From: CAJXSN01 sp947492235
Lineage (GTDB): Bacteria > Pseudomonadota > Alphaproteobacteria > Sphingomonadales > Sphingomonadaceae
Reading direction: 5' to 3'
Length of the DNA stretch: 64,000 bases
Assembly (NCBI RefSeq): GCF_042492175.1
Contig: NZ_CP170453.1
Span: forward strand, 1,240,001 to 1,304,000
Shown piece by piece: positions 18,816 through 26,973 of this stretch. The notes under the pieces were generated by a model. The model saw only the letters and a list, made by a program, of their open reading frames with translations, was not told where the DNA came from and did not search any database. The first letter of the stretch is position 1, and each line of letters begins with the position of its first letter. Position numbers and translations under genes: made by a program.

Positions 18816-18920
18816 ACGCCTGAACACTTCGGCTTCACGCGACAGCTTTACTCGACAGGGCCGCGCCCCCTGTCTAAGCGCGCTGGAACACCGCATAGTA
18901 GCTGACAGGATGTGCCCGGA

Positions 18921-19901
18921 ATGACCGAACCAACCAGTGGAAACGAACTCGACCGCGTCCTTGTGATGGAAATGGTCCGGGTGACTGAGGCGGCGGCCAT
19001 TGCCGCATCGAAGCTGATCGGACGCGGCGATGAAAAGGCCGCCGACGCTGCCGCTGTTGAAGCGATGCGTGAAGCCTTCGACCTGCTCTACATGGACGGG
19101 ACCGTCGTAATCGGCGAGGGCGAGCGTGACGAAGCGCCCATGCTGTATATCGGCGAGAAAGTCGGCGGCGCGCCGGGCAAGGGCCCAAAAATCGACATCG
19201 CGCTCGATCCGCTGGAGGGCACCACCATCACCGCCAAGGCCGGCCCCAATTCGCTGGCCGTGCTGGCTGCTGCGGAAGAAGGCTGCCTGCTAAATGCGCC
19301 CGACACCTATATGGACAAGCTGGCCGTGGGGCCGGGCTATCCTCAAGGCGTGATCGATCTGGCAAAGAGCCCGACCGAAAATGTGCAGGCTGTGGCTGCG
19401 GCAAAAGGCGTCGAGCCGGCCGACATCATCGTCTGCGTGCTTGATCGCCCGCGTCATGCCGAGTTGATCGCAGAATTGCGTTCGATCGGTTGCGGTGTCG
19501 TGCTGATCGGCGACGGCGATGTCGCTGGCGTGATTGCGACCACGGACGAAGACACCACGGTCGATATGTATATGGGGCAGGGCGGTGCGCCGGAGGGTGT
19601 GCTGGCTGCTGCAGCGCTGCGCTGTGTCGGAGGGCAGTTCAACGGGCGTCTGGTGTTCCGCAATGACGACGAGAAAGCCCGCGCCCGCAAATGGGGCATT
19701 CCCGACGCTGATTTTGACCGCATCTACAAGCTCGACGAACTGGCGAGCGGCGACTGCATCTTTGCGGCCACCGGCGTGACGTCGGGATCGCTGCTCGAAG
19801 GCGTCAAGCGCAAGCGGGGCGGGATCATGACGACCGAAAGCGTCGTGATGCGCGCTTCCAGCGGCACCGTCCGGTGGATCAAGGGCGAACACCGGATCTG
19901 A
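18921..19901 (+). CDS. glpX: Class II fructose-1,6-bisphosphatase
   Basis: Removes the 1-phosphate of fructose 1,6-bisphosphate in gluconeogenesis. The 326-residue protein has the GlpX features VIGEGERDEAPMLYIGE and the metal-site DPLEGTT, ending near residue 100. The ATG at 18921 has AGGA ten bases upstream. A GTG at 18912 lies too close to that site. It follows hom by 105 bases on the same strand, a pairing common in sphingomonads. Confidence 0.95.
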   Translation: MTEPTSGNELDRVLVMEMVRVTEAAAIAASKLIGRGDEKAADAAAVEAMREAFDLLYMDGTVVIGEGERDEAPMLYIGEKVGGAPGKGPKIDIALDPLEGTTITAKAGPNSLAVLAAAEEGCLLNAPDTYMDKLAVGPGYPQGVIDLAKSPTENVQAVAAAKGVEPADIIVCVLDRPRHAELIAELRSIGCGVVLIGDGDVAGVIATTDEDTTVDMYMGQGGAPEGVLAAAALRCVGGQFNGRLVFRNDDEKARARKWGIPDADFDRIYKLDELASGDCIFAATGVTSGSLLEGVKRKRGGIMTTESVVMRASSGTVRWIKGEHRI

Positions 19902-20022
19902 TCTGTCCGCTAAGTCGGCAGCCCGGAGACGGGAATATGGGAATACCGCAGCCCACTCTGTTGCAAAATGATGACCGCAGCGTAAGCCGCAGACATCACC
20001 ACCAGCGCAGGAAATACTCCGC

Positions 20023-20958
20023 ATGAAAATCATGGCCGCCAATTCGAACCTGCCGCTGGCCCGGGCCATCGCGGCCTATCTCGAAATGCCGCTGGTCGAT
20101 GCGGGGGTCCGCCGCTTCGCCGACGAGGAAATCTTCGTCGAGATCCACGAAAATGTGCGCGGCGAAGATGTGTTCGTGGTCCAGTCCACCAGCTATCCGG
20201 CGAATGATAACCTGATGGAATTGCTGATCGGGATCGACGCGCTGCGCCGTGCATCGGCCCGGCGAATCACTGCCGTAATCCCGTATTTCGGCTATGCCCG
20301 GCAGGACCGGAAGCCCGGCCCGCGCACGCCGATTTCGGCCAAGCTGGTCGCCAATCTGATTACCGAAGCAGGGGCCGACCGCGTGCTGTCGGTCGATCTG
20401 CATGCGGGTCAGATTCAGGGCTTCTTCGATATCCCGACGGACAATCTCTACGGCGCGCCGGTCATGGCAGCAGACATTCAGGCCCGCTACGGCGATCAGG
20501 ATTTGATGGTCGTCTCGCCCGATGTTGGCGGTGTTGTGCGCGCGCGCGCACTAGCCAAGCGACTAGACAATGCCCCGCTGGCCATCGTTGACAAACGCCG
20601 CGATCGCCCCGGCGAAAGCGAAGTGATGAACATTATCGGCGAGGTCGAAGGACGGCACTGCATCCTGATCGACGACATTGTCGATTCGGGCGGCACCTTG
20701 TGCAATGCAGCGCAGGCCTTGCTCGACAAGGGCGCGACCAGTGTGGCGGCGTATATTACGCACGGCGTACTGTCGGGCGGCGCAGTGGCGCGGGTCAATG
20801 GATCGGCGCTGAAGGAACTGGTCATCACCGATTCGATCCGCCCGACCGACGATGCGCTGGATTCGGACCGCATCCGCATCCTGACGATTGCTCCGCTGAT
20901 TGGCGAGGCGGTCCGCCGGATTGCCGATGAAAGCTCGGTCAGCTCGCTGTTCGACTGA
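20023..20958 (+). CDS. prs: Ribose-phosphate pyrophosphokinase
   Basis: Makes PRPP from ribose 5-phosphate and ATP for nucleotide, histidine and tryptophan synthesis. The 311-residue length is typical. Visible motifs are the ATP flexible loop YARQDRK, the VDLHAGQIQGFF segment, and the PRPP-binding ILIDDIVDSGGT. AGGAAA precedes the ATG by eight bases. The downstream regulator gene is convergent. Confidence 0.96.
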   Translation: MKIMAANSNLPLARAIAAYLEMPLVDAGVRRFADEEIFVEIHENVRGEDVFVVQSTSYPANDNLMELLIGIDALRRASARRITAVIPYFGYARQDRKPGPRTPISAKLVANLITEAGADRVLSVDLHAGQIQGFFDIPTDNLYGAPVMAADIQARYGDQDLMVVSPDVGGVVRARALAKRLDNAPLAIVDKRRDRPGESEVMNIIGEVEGRHCILIDDIVDSGGTLCNAAQALLDKGATSVAAYITHGVLSGGAVARVNGSALKELVITDSIRPTDDALDSDRIRILTIAPLIGEAVRRIADESSVSSLFD

Positions 20959-20976
20959 GGGGCGCGTCCGGCCCGC

Positions 20977-21945
20977 CTAGATCCAGGGCCGTTTCGCACC
21001 TTCGTCCAGCCGCCCCAATTCTTCCAGCCGCCGGGCTTGCCGTTGCTCAAGCACGATGGTCAGCAGAGGGCGCGGTTTGGAACGGAATTTTTTCGGCGTC
21101 ACACCGAAGAATGCCGAAAACTCGCGGATCAGATGCGACTGATCGAAATAACGCAGCATTAGCTCGTCTTCCTCGGCATCATCGGCCACTCCGCAGAGCA
21201 GTGCCGCCAGATCGAGCGCCCGCGCGCGGCGGAGAACTCTCTTTGGCGGAATGCCGAAATCGCGCCGAACCGTGCGCTCCAATGTCCGCAAGGCGATTCC
21301 CTGTTCCTCGGCGAAGTCGGCGGGCGAAATGTTCGGATCGCGAAAAGCCTGCAGCTCGAATGCAGTGGAGACCGGATCGGGCGGTGGCGGATCATTTTTG
21401 GCAATAAAGCGGCGCATCGCCTCCTCCATCGCCAGCGTCCATTCGGCCGGTGAATGTTCGCCCGAGTGAATTTCGCGCAAATCGTCCTGCAGCAGGCCGA
21501 ACGTATCTTCCGGTGCAATCCGGTCCAGCATTTCGGCGCAGGATCGGCCGGTCAGCGCAAAGAGCGCGCCTGCCCGAAGGCCAAATCCGGCGGAAAAGAC
21601 ATGCCCTTCACAGGTGAGCGGCATGAATTTGGAATGGGGCCCGAACAGCAGGACCTGATCTTCGTATTGTTTCCGGCCCTCTTTGCTGGTCGCTGTCCAT
21701 CTCGCGCCGAAGATTGAGCGCACATAGGCGAGGTCATTGACCATGCCGCAGGAGATGACGGTGTCGGGCATGGTCGGAATTTTGGCTGCCACCAGCCGCC
21801 CGATCCATGGATCGAGATCATCTGCCGCCCGCCTGTTTTCCGATAGCGGCTGCCCGCCATCTCTGGTCACTGCGGCGAGCCGACGCGTTGCGATCACGCC
21901 GGGATCGACTGGAATTTCCATCCTCTGCGCCCCTGTCCTGCGCAT
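20977..21945 (-). CDS. AraC-family transcriptional regulator
   Basis: A 322-residue protein with an unassigned N-terminal sensing domain (DLDPWIGRLVAAKIP onward) and a C-terminal AraC-type pair of helix-turn-helix motifs (about 210-310, with RTLERTVRRDFGIPPKRVLR and FDQSHLIREFSAFFGVTPK). The start is unsure: ATG codons at 21945 and 21921 both have plausible ribosome sites. It is a tandem paralogue of the next gene, sharing LDPWIGR in the N-domain and the same HTH spacing. The targets are unknown. Confidence 0.85.
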   Translation of the reverse strand: MRRTGAQRMEIPVDPGVIATRRLAAVTRDGGQPLSENRRAADDLDPWIGRLVAAKIPTMPDTVISCGMVNDLAYVRSIFGARWTATSKEGRKQYEDQVLLFGPHSKFMPLTCEGHVFSAGFGLRAGALFALTGRSCAEMLDRIAPEDTFGLLQDDLREIHSGEHSPAEWTLAMEEAMRRFIAKNDPPPPDPVSTAFELQAFRDPNISPADFAEEQGIALRTLERTVRRDFGIPPKRVLRRARALDLAALLCGVADDAEEDELMLRYFDQSHLIREFSAFFGVTPKKFRSKPRPLLTIVLEQRQARRLEELGRLDEGAKRPWI

Positions 21946-22028
21946 TGTTTGCGCTCTCAAGGCCGATCCGGCAAGCTTTCAGGCGAATTTACATTGACCT
22001 GCGCGGCATGGCTGCTGCCCAATATGGC

Positions 22029-23063
22029 TTAGGAAGCCTGCGCGCTGATCGGTCGAAACGGACGGCGCATCCATGGCCGCACGGCGCCGGGTTCTATCCT
22101 GTCCAGCAATTCGAGCCGGCGGGCTTGCCGGATTTCGAGGCTGAGGGTGAGCAAGGCCTGGCGTTCCTGCGCAAACTGTTTCGGGCTGGTTCCGAAGAAG
22201 GAAGAAAAGTCGCGGATCAGATGCGCCTGATCGAAATAGCGCGCGAGAAACTCGTCCGCTTCTTCCTCGTCAGCCACGCCGCACAGCCGTGCCGCCAGAT
22301 CGAGTACGCGGGCACGGCGCATGATGTGCTTTGGCGAAAGCCCGAAATCACGCTTGCATATACGTTGCAGGGTCCGCAGTTCGACACCATTGGCATCAGC
22401 CAGATCGCGCGTGGTAACATTCGGATTGGCAAACGCGGCTTCCTCCACGCGGCGCGTCAATTGATCAGGCTGCTTGATATCATTGCGCTCAATATGATCG
22501 GCCAGCCAGCTTTCCAGGCGAGCCAGCCATTGCTCCGGCTCTAGCTCCAGATTGTAGAGTCCCGTGACGCTTGAATCGGAAATGCCAGCCTCTTCTATCG
22601 GACGAAGCCGATCGACCAGCACCGCGTCCTCGATACCGAACAGGGCGCGCATGGCGCCGGGCCGAAGCATCAGGCCAGCGACTTTTACGCCCCCGGCATA
22701 GCGCAGCGGCATGGCTTTGGTGTGCTGCCCGGTCAGGAATGTCTGGTCGCGTACTGCCACCATTCCGTCGGCGGTCCCGACATTCCAATCGACACCCACG
22801 GCGGTGCGCAGATAGGATGCGTCGTTGCACAGCAATCCGTTGATCGGATGACGGGTGGGCTCGTAGGCATAGGCGACCATGGAGCGCCCGATCCACGGGT
22901 CCAGACGCTCGTCCGGCCTGCGGTTGATCGACAGCGGCACACCGTCTTGGGTGCGACCTGTTTCCGACAGCATTTCCGGGCTGTAGGCTTGGCGGTTCAA
23001 ATCCAACTGCTGCTCCGCTCCTTGCGCAGTCCGATCTGCTTTTTCGCTTTCACCGCCGGTCAT
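22029..23063 (-). CDS. AraC-family transcriptional regulator, paralogue
   Basis: A 344-residue AraC-type regulator built like its downstream neighbour: an N-terminal sensing domain containing RLDPWIGRSMVAYAY, then two helix-turn-helix motifs (ELRTLQRICKRDFGLSPKHI and FDQAHLIRDFSSFFGTSPK). Both end in a similar RQARRLE...RPWM/RPWI segment, which shows the duplication. It is divergent from hisN with an 83-base gap, so it may regulate itself or hisN, though the sequence does not show that. Confidence 0.86.
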   Translation of the reverse strand: MTGGESEKADRTAQGAEQQLDLNRQAYSPEMLSETGRTQDGVPLSINRRPDERLDPWIGRSMVAYAYEPTRHPINGLLCNDASYLRTAVGVDWNVGTADGMVAVRDQTFLTGQHTKAMPLRYAGGVKVAGLMLRPGAMRALFGIEDAVLVDRLRPIEEAGISDSSVTGLYNLELEPEQWLARLESWLADHIERNDIKQPDQLTRRVEEAAFANPNVTTRDLADANGVELRTLQRICKRDFGLSPKHIMRRARVLDLAARLCGVADEEEADEFLARYFDQAHLIRDFSSFFGTSPKQFAQERQALLTLSLEIRQARRLELLDRIEPGAVRPWMRRPFRPISAQAS

Positions 23064-23146
23064 GCCGCGTGTTCATAAGGGGCGGGCGCGGCTTGTCACG
23101 CATTCAATGCTTGCCCGAGCGCGCCGTGCGTGGAACCAGCAGGACT

Positions 23147-23914
23147 ATGACTGAAAAGGATTTCACCCTCGCAAACCGGCTGGCCGATGCTGCCGGTGCC
23201 GTTATCCGCCCTGCATTCAGGGGTGACTGGTCGCATGAGCGCAAGGCCGATGCTTCGCCCGTGACCGAGATCGACCAGTCGGCAGAGGCTGCGATGCGCG
23301 CCATTCTGGAAGCAGAGCGCAGCGATGACGGGATCATCGGCGAGGAATACGGCACCCGCAACGAGGGCGCGGGGCGGCAATGGGTCCTCGATCCGATCGA
23401 CGGCACGGTCAGCTTTATGGCGGGCCGCCCGATCTTCGGCACGCTGCTCGCCCTGTTGCAGGATGGCTGGCCCGTTCTGGGCATTATCGACCAGCCGATT
23501 GCGGGCGAGCGCTGGGCCGGGCGAATCGGGCATGGCACGACGCTCAACGGCCTCCCGGCGAAGGTGCGGTCGTGCAAGGAATTGTCACAGGCGACGCTGG
23601 CTTCGACCGGGCCGCAATATTTCTCCGATGCCGAAGCAGGCGCTTTCATGTCGCTCGCCGCGCAGACATCGCAGCAGGTGATTTGGGGCGGAGATTGCTA
23701 CAATTACGGACTGCTGGCCTCTGGACACGTCGATATCGTGTGCGAGGCGGGTCTGAAATTGCACGATTATGCGGCTCTGGTTCCGATTGTGGAGGGTGCA
23801 GGCGGGATGATGGCCGATTGGCAGGGCAATCCGCTGGATGCCGAAAGCGACGGGACGGTCATCGCGCTGGGCGAGCCGGCGCGGCTGGAGGATGTGCTGG
23901 AAGCGATGGGGTAG
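23147..23914 (+). CDS. hisN: Histidinol-phosphatase, inositol monophosphatase family
   Basis: A 255-residue metal-dependent phosphatase of the inositol monophosphatase superfamily. Ligand motifs are IIGEEYG, WVLDPIDGTVSF and a C-terminal LKLHDYAALVPIVEGAGG. The overall sequence is closest in style to HisN, which makes histidinol from its phosphate, but an inositol or sugar phosphatase cannot be excluded. The ATG at 23147 follows AGGAC. An upstream extension to 23069 is antisense to the regulator's start and unlikely. Confidence 0.86.
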   Translation: MTEKDFTLANRLADAAGAVIRPAFRGDWSHERKADASPVTEIDQSAEAAMRAILEAERSDDGIIGEEYGTRNEGAGRQWVLDPIDGTVSFMAGRPIFGTLLALLQDGWPVLGIIDQPIAGERWAGRIGHGTTLNGLPAKVRSCKELSQATLASTGPQYFSDAEAGAFMSLAAQTSQQVIWGGDCYNYGLLASGHVDIVCEAGLKLHDYAALVPIVEGAGGMMADWQGNPLDAESDGTVIALGEPARLEDVLEAMG

Positions 23915-24066
23915 CGCCCCCGCTGACGGCAAAGCTTGCATTGCGCCCGCAATCCGCTATCTGCGCGCACTTCACCGACACGTGATTCATCCGCCGGTCT
24001 GGCCGTTAGGGCTGCCAGGGCTGGTCGGGACGTGTCTATTAAATCGACTTCCGACAGGAGATGAAA

Positions 24067-24270
24067 ATGCCCAAACTGAAGACCAAAAGCGGTGTGAAGA
24101 AGCGCTTCAAGATCACCGCAACCGGCAAGATCAAGCACGGCGTCGCTGGCAAGCGTCACCGCCTGATCAGCCACAATTCGAAGTATATCCGCCAGAACCG
24201 CGGCACCGAGGTCCTCGCCAAGTGTGACCAGAAAGCCGTGAAGAAATGGGCCCCTTACGGGCTCGGCTGA
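24067..24270 (+). CDS. rpmI: Ribosomal protein L35
   Basis: A 67-residue basic protein of the 50S subunit with the L35 opening MPKLKTKSGVKKRFK and a Lys/Arg-rich body. AGGAG lies six bases before the ATG at 24067 but directly abuts the ATG at 24061, so the later start is right. It is followed by rplT in the standard order. infC, often the first gene of this operon, is not upstream here. Confidence 0.97.
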   Translation: MPKLKTKSGVKKRFKITATGKIKHGVAGKRHRLISHNSKYIRQNRGTEVLAKCDQKAVKKWAPYGLG

Positions 24271-24287
24271 AGCAGGAGTACTGAGAA

Positions 24288-24647
24288 ATGCCACGCATTA
24301 AACGCGGCGTCACCACGCGCCAGAAGCACAAACGTCTCCTCGACCAAGCCAAGGGCTATCGCGGTCGCCGGAAGAACACCATCCGCGTTGCACGTCAGGC
24401 GGTCGAAAAGGCCGGCCAGTACGCTTACCGCGATCGCAAGGTTAAGAAGCGCAGCTTCCGCGCCCTGTGGATCCAGCGCATCAACGCAGCTGTCCGCGCC
24501 GAAGGTCTCACCTATTCGCAGTTCATGCACGGCGTAAAGCTGGCCGGGATCGAACTGGACCGCAAAGTCATGGCCGATCTGGCGATGAACGAAGAAGCGG
24601 CGTTCAAGACGATTATCGCTCAGGCGAAGGACGCGCTCCCTGCCTAA
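24288..24647 (+). CDS. rplT: Ribosomal protein L20
   Basis: A 119-residue L20 protein needed for early 50S assembly. It has the long basic N-terminal extension (MPRIKRGVTTRQKHKRLL) and the globular C-terminal half ending AKDALPA. GGAG precedes the ATG by nine bases. L20 represses its own operon in several bacteria through a leader RNA. The 152-base leader upstream of rpmI was not recognised as such a site. Confidence 0.97.
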   Translation: MPRIKRGVTTRQKHKRLLDQAKGYRGRRKNTIRVARQAVEKAGQYAYRDRKVKKRSFRALWIQRINAAVRAEGLTYSQFMHGVKLAGIELDRKVMADLAMNEEAAFKTIIAQAKDALPA

Positions 24648-24672
24648 GGGATAACGCAACACAGATTGCGAT

Positions 24673-24712
24673 GGGGCGGCTGTGACACTGTCACAGCCGC
24701 CCCTTCTCGTTT
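24673..24712 (+). terminator. Terminator after rpmI-rplT
   Basis: A near-perfect inverted repeat (GGGGCGGCTGTGACA with TGTCACAGCCGCCCC, one-base loop) followed by a T-rich tail (TTCTCGTTT), 25 bases beyond the rplT stop. The long stem and moderate T run suit a Rho-independent terminator in GC-rich DNA. Confidence 0.85.
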
Positions 24713-24804
24713 GGTCGCTGATGTTTGAGCAATGATGGTAGAAATCGACCTGAAGGGGGGCACTCCGGCAAATTCGCTTGGCATTAACGTGCCTTGCTCT
24801 AGAC

Positions 24805-25743
24805 ATGCGGCAAATCAGATACGCGCCTGCGATGGCGCTGGAGGATCGCACATTGGGGCGCGACGACGCGCAGAACCGGATAGGCTATGATCAGCGCTTT
24901 TTCGCTGCGCCGGAAGGTATGGATGGCTGCTTTACCGCGATCACCCGCCTCACGATCACTGTTCCCGAAGCGCTGCGCGGGCAAGAACACATGCAGCCCG
25001 AATGGGCGACTTTGCGCTTTTTCGATCCCCCTCCGACTGATCTGATAGCAGCCAACGGTAGCCATTTCGGCTCTGCGCGTGCGGTGGCCAGCGGGCCCTC
25101 CACCTCGCCCAATTATTACCGTGCTCAGGACGTGCATTGCTGGGGCATTGGCTTGTTGCCACTTGGATGGGCGCGGCTGATGAACTGCGATGCGGCGCCG
25201 CTTGCCAACGGGCTGTTCGACATTGAAAGCCATCCTGCTTTCGCCGCCTTTGCACCATTGGCTCAGAAATTGCGGGACACGCCGCATCATGATGATGAGG
25301 CGCAATATGCGGTGATTTGCGAACACTTGCAGTCGCTTGATCGGCCGGACAGTGATGCGAGCGCAATCAACGCCGCTCACGCCGCCCTGCTCGATCCGGC
25401 AACCAAGAACGTGGGCCAGTTTGCCGAGCGCTCGGGGCTTTCGACCCGCACTCTCGGGCGCCTGTGCAATCGCTTCTTCGGGTTCCCACCGGCCCTGTTG
25501 CTGCGGCGGCAGCGCCTGATGCGCAGTCTGACGCAGTTTATCATGACCAATGGCCATCGATGGAGCGACACGATCGACGACAGTTTTGTCGATCAGGCGC
25601 ATTTCGTGCGGGAATTTCGCGCTTTCATGAAGGTTTCGCCGAACCAGTATCTGGGGCAGATCGGTCCCATCCTGCGGGCCGGGATCGAAAGCCGGGCGCA
25701 GGCTCTGGGCCGCCCCGTCCAAACAATGGAGCCTCCGGCTTAA
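24805..25743 (+). CDS. AraC-family transcriptional regulator
   Basis: A 312-residue regulator with an N-terminal sensing domain and a C-terminal AraC-type HTH region (RSGLSTRTLGRLCNRFFGFP and DQAHFVREFRAFMKVSPNQY). It is the third AraC-type gene within 5 kb but diverges from the tandem pair in its N-domain, so a recent common origin is not evident. The start is uncertain: ATGs at 24805 and 24832 both lack a good ribosome site, and the frame is open to a TTG at 24778. Confidence 0.82.
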   Translation: MRQIRYAPAMALEDRTLGRDDAQNRIGYDQRFFAAPEGMDGCFTAITRLTITVPEALRGQEHMQPEWATLRFFDPPPTDLIAANGSHFGSARAVASGPSTSPNYYRAQDVHCWGIGLLPLGWARLMNCDAAPLANGLFDIESHPAFAAFAPLAQKLRDTPHHDDEAQYAVICEHLQSLDRPDSDASAINAAHAALLDPATKNVGQFAERSGLSTRTLGRLCNRFFGFPPALLLRRQRLMRSLTQFIMTNGHRWSDTIDDSFVDQAHFVREFRAFMKVSPNQYLGQIGPILRAGIESRAQALGRPVQTMEPPA

Positions 25744-25836
25744 GCCACGGGCACATTCGGCGCGCTTCAATCGTGGGCGCCTGGGGCAGTTTCGGCCTTT
25801 GCCTTGCAGGCGAATAACAGGTAGCGGGCATCCGCT

Positions 25837-26973
25837 ATGACTGAACCAGATTCCCGCCGCGACGAGACCCTTCTCGCAATTGCCAAGGCCGAGACGATAG
25901 ACGCTCTGGAAGCGCTGCGCGTGGAGGCGCTGGGCAAGAAGGGCTGGGTCAGCGCGCTGCTCAAAACGCTGGGCGGGATGACGCCTGACGAACGCCAGAC
26001 CGAAGGGCCGAAAATTCAGGGCGTCCGGGCTGCGATTGCCGATGCGATTGCGGCGCGTAAGGCGGAGCTGGAAACGGCAGAACTGAACGCGCGCCTCGCC
26101 AGTGAAACGCTCGACCTGACGCTGCCCGCACCTGCTGCGCCCAAGGGGAGCGTGCACCCGGTGAGCCAGGTGATGGATGAGCTGGCCGAAATTTTCGCCG
26201 ACCTAGGTTTCGCGGTGGCGACGGGGCCGGAGATCGAAGACGACTGGCACAATTTCACCGCCCTCAATATGGCGGAAACCCACCCTGCGCGGGCGATGCA
26301 CGATACGTTCTATTTCCCGGATCACGATGCCATGACGGTCCCCGCCTCAAGTAGCGAAGCGGTAGGCGAAAAAAGGCGCATGCTGCTACGGACACACACC
26401 TCGCCGGTTCAGATCCGCAGTATGGTGAAGCAGGGCGCGCCCATTCGGATTATCGCGCCGGGCCGCGTCTATCGCAGCGACAGCGACGCGACCCATACGC
26501 CGATGTTCCATCAGGTGGAGGGGCTGGTGATCGACCGCGATATCCATCTCGGCCACCTGAAATGGACGCTGGAAACCTTCCTCAAGGCGTTCTTCGAGCG
26601 CGAGGATATCGTCCTGCGCCTGCGCCCGTCCTACTTTCCCTTCACCGAGCCGAGCGTCGAAGTCGACGTCGGGTGGAAGGACGAAAAAGGCAGGCGAGTG
26701 CTTGGCGGAGACGGCGATGCGCCGGGCCATGGCTGGATGGAATTGCTCGGCAGCGGGATGGTCAATGCCCGTGTGCTGGAATTTGCCGGGCTCGACCCCA
26801 GCGAATGGCAGGGCTTCGCCTTCGGCGTGGGCGTCGACCGGCTGGCCATGCTGAAATACGGGATGGACGATTTGCGCGCATTTTTCGACGGCGATGGGCG
26901 CTGGCTCGATCATTACGGGTTCAGCGCGTTCGATCAGCCGACACTCTCCTCCGGTGTGGGAGCGCGGGCATGA
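25837..26973 (+). CDS. pheS: Phenylalanyl-tRNA synthetase alpha subunit
   Basis: A 378-residue catalytic subunit of the alpha2beta2 enzyme that charges tRNA-Phe. An N-terminal coiled-coil arm is followed by the class II core with HPVSQVMDEL, motif 2 (RTHTSPVQIRSM, then RVYRSDSDATHTPMFHQVEG) and motif 3 (FAFGVGVDRLAML). Between FYFPDHDAM and LLRTHTS there is an extra stretch of about 15 polar residues (VPASSSEAVGEKRR), longer than I expect in the family. The stop overlaps pheT by four bases. Confidence 0.96.
   Translation: MTEPDSRRDETLLAIAKAETIDALEALRVEALGKKGWVSALLKTLGGMTPDERQTEGPKIQGVRAAIADAIAARKAELETAELNARLASETLDLTLPAPAAPKGSVHPVSQVMDELAEIFADLGFAVATGPEIEDDWHNFTALNMAETHPARAMHDTFYFPDHDAMTVPASSSEAVGEKRRMLLRTHTSPVQIRSMVKQGAPIRIIAPGRVYRSDSDATHTPMFHQVEGLVIDRDIHLGHLKWTLETFLKAFFEREDIVLRLRPSYFPFTEPSVEVDVGWKDEKGRRVLGGDGDAPGHGWMELLGSGMVNARVLEFAGLDPSEWQGFAFGVGVDRLAMLKYGMDDLRAFFDGDGRWLDHYGFSAFDQPTLSSGVGARA

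Noticed and set aside
24799..26157. Open frame of 452 codons on the minus strand, spanning two plus-strand genes
   Set aside because: It crosses the gap between the AraC-type gene and pheS and shows only shadow-type composition.
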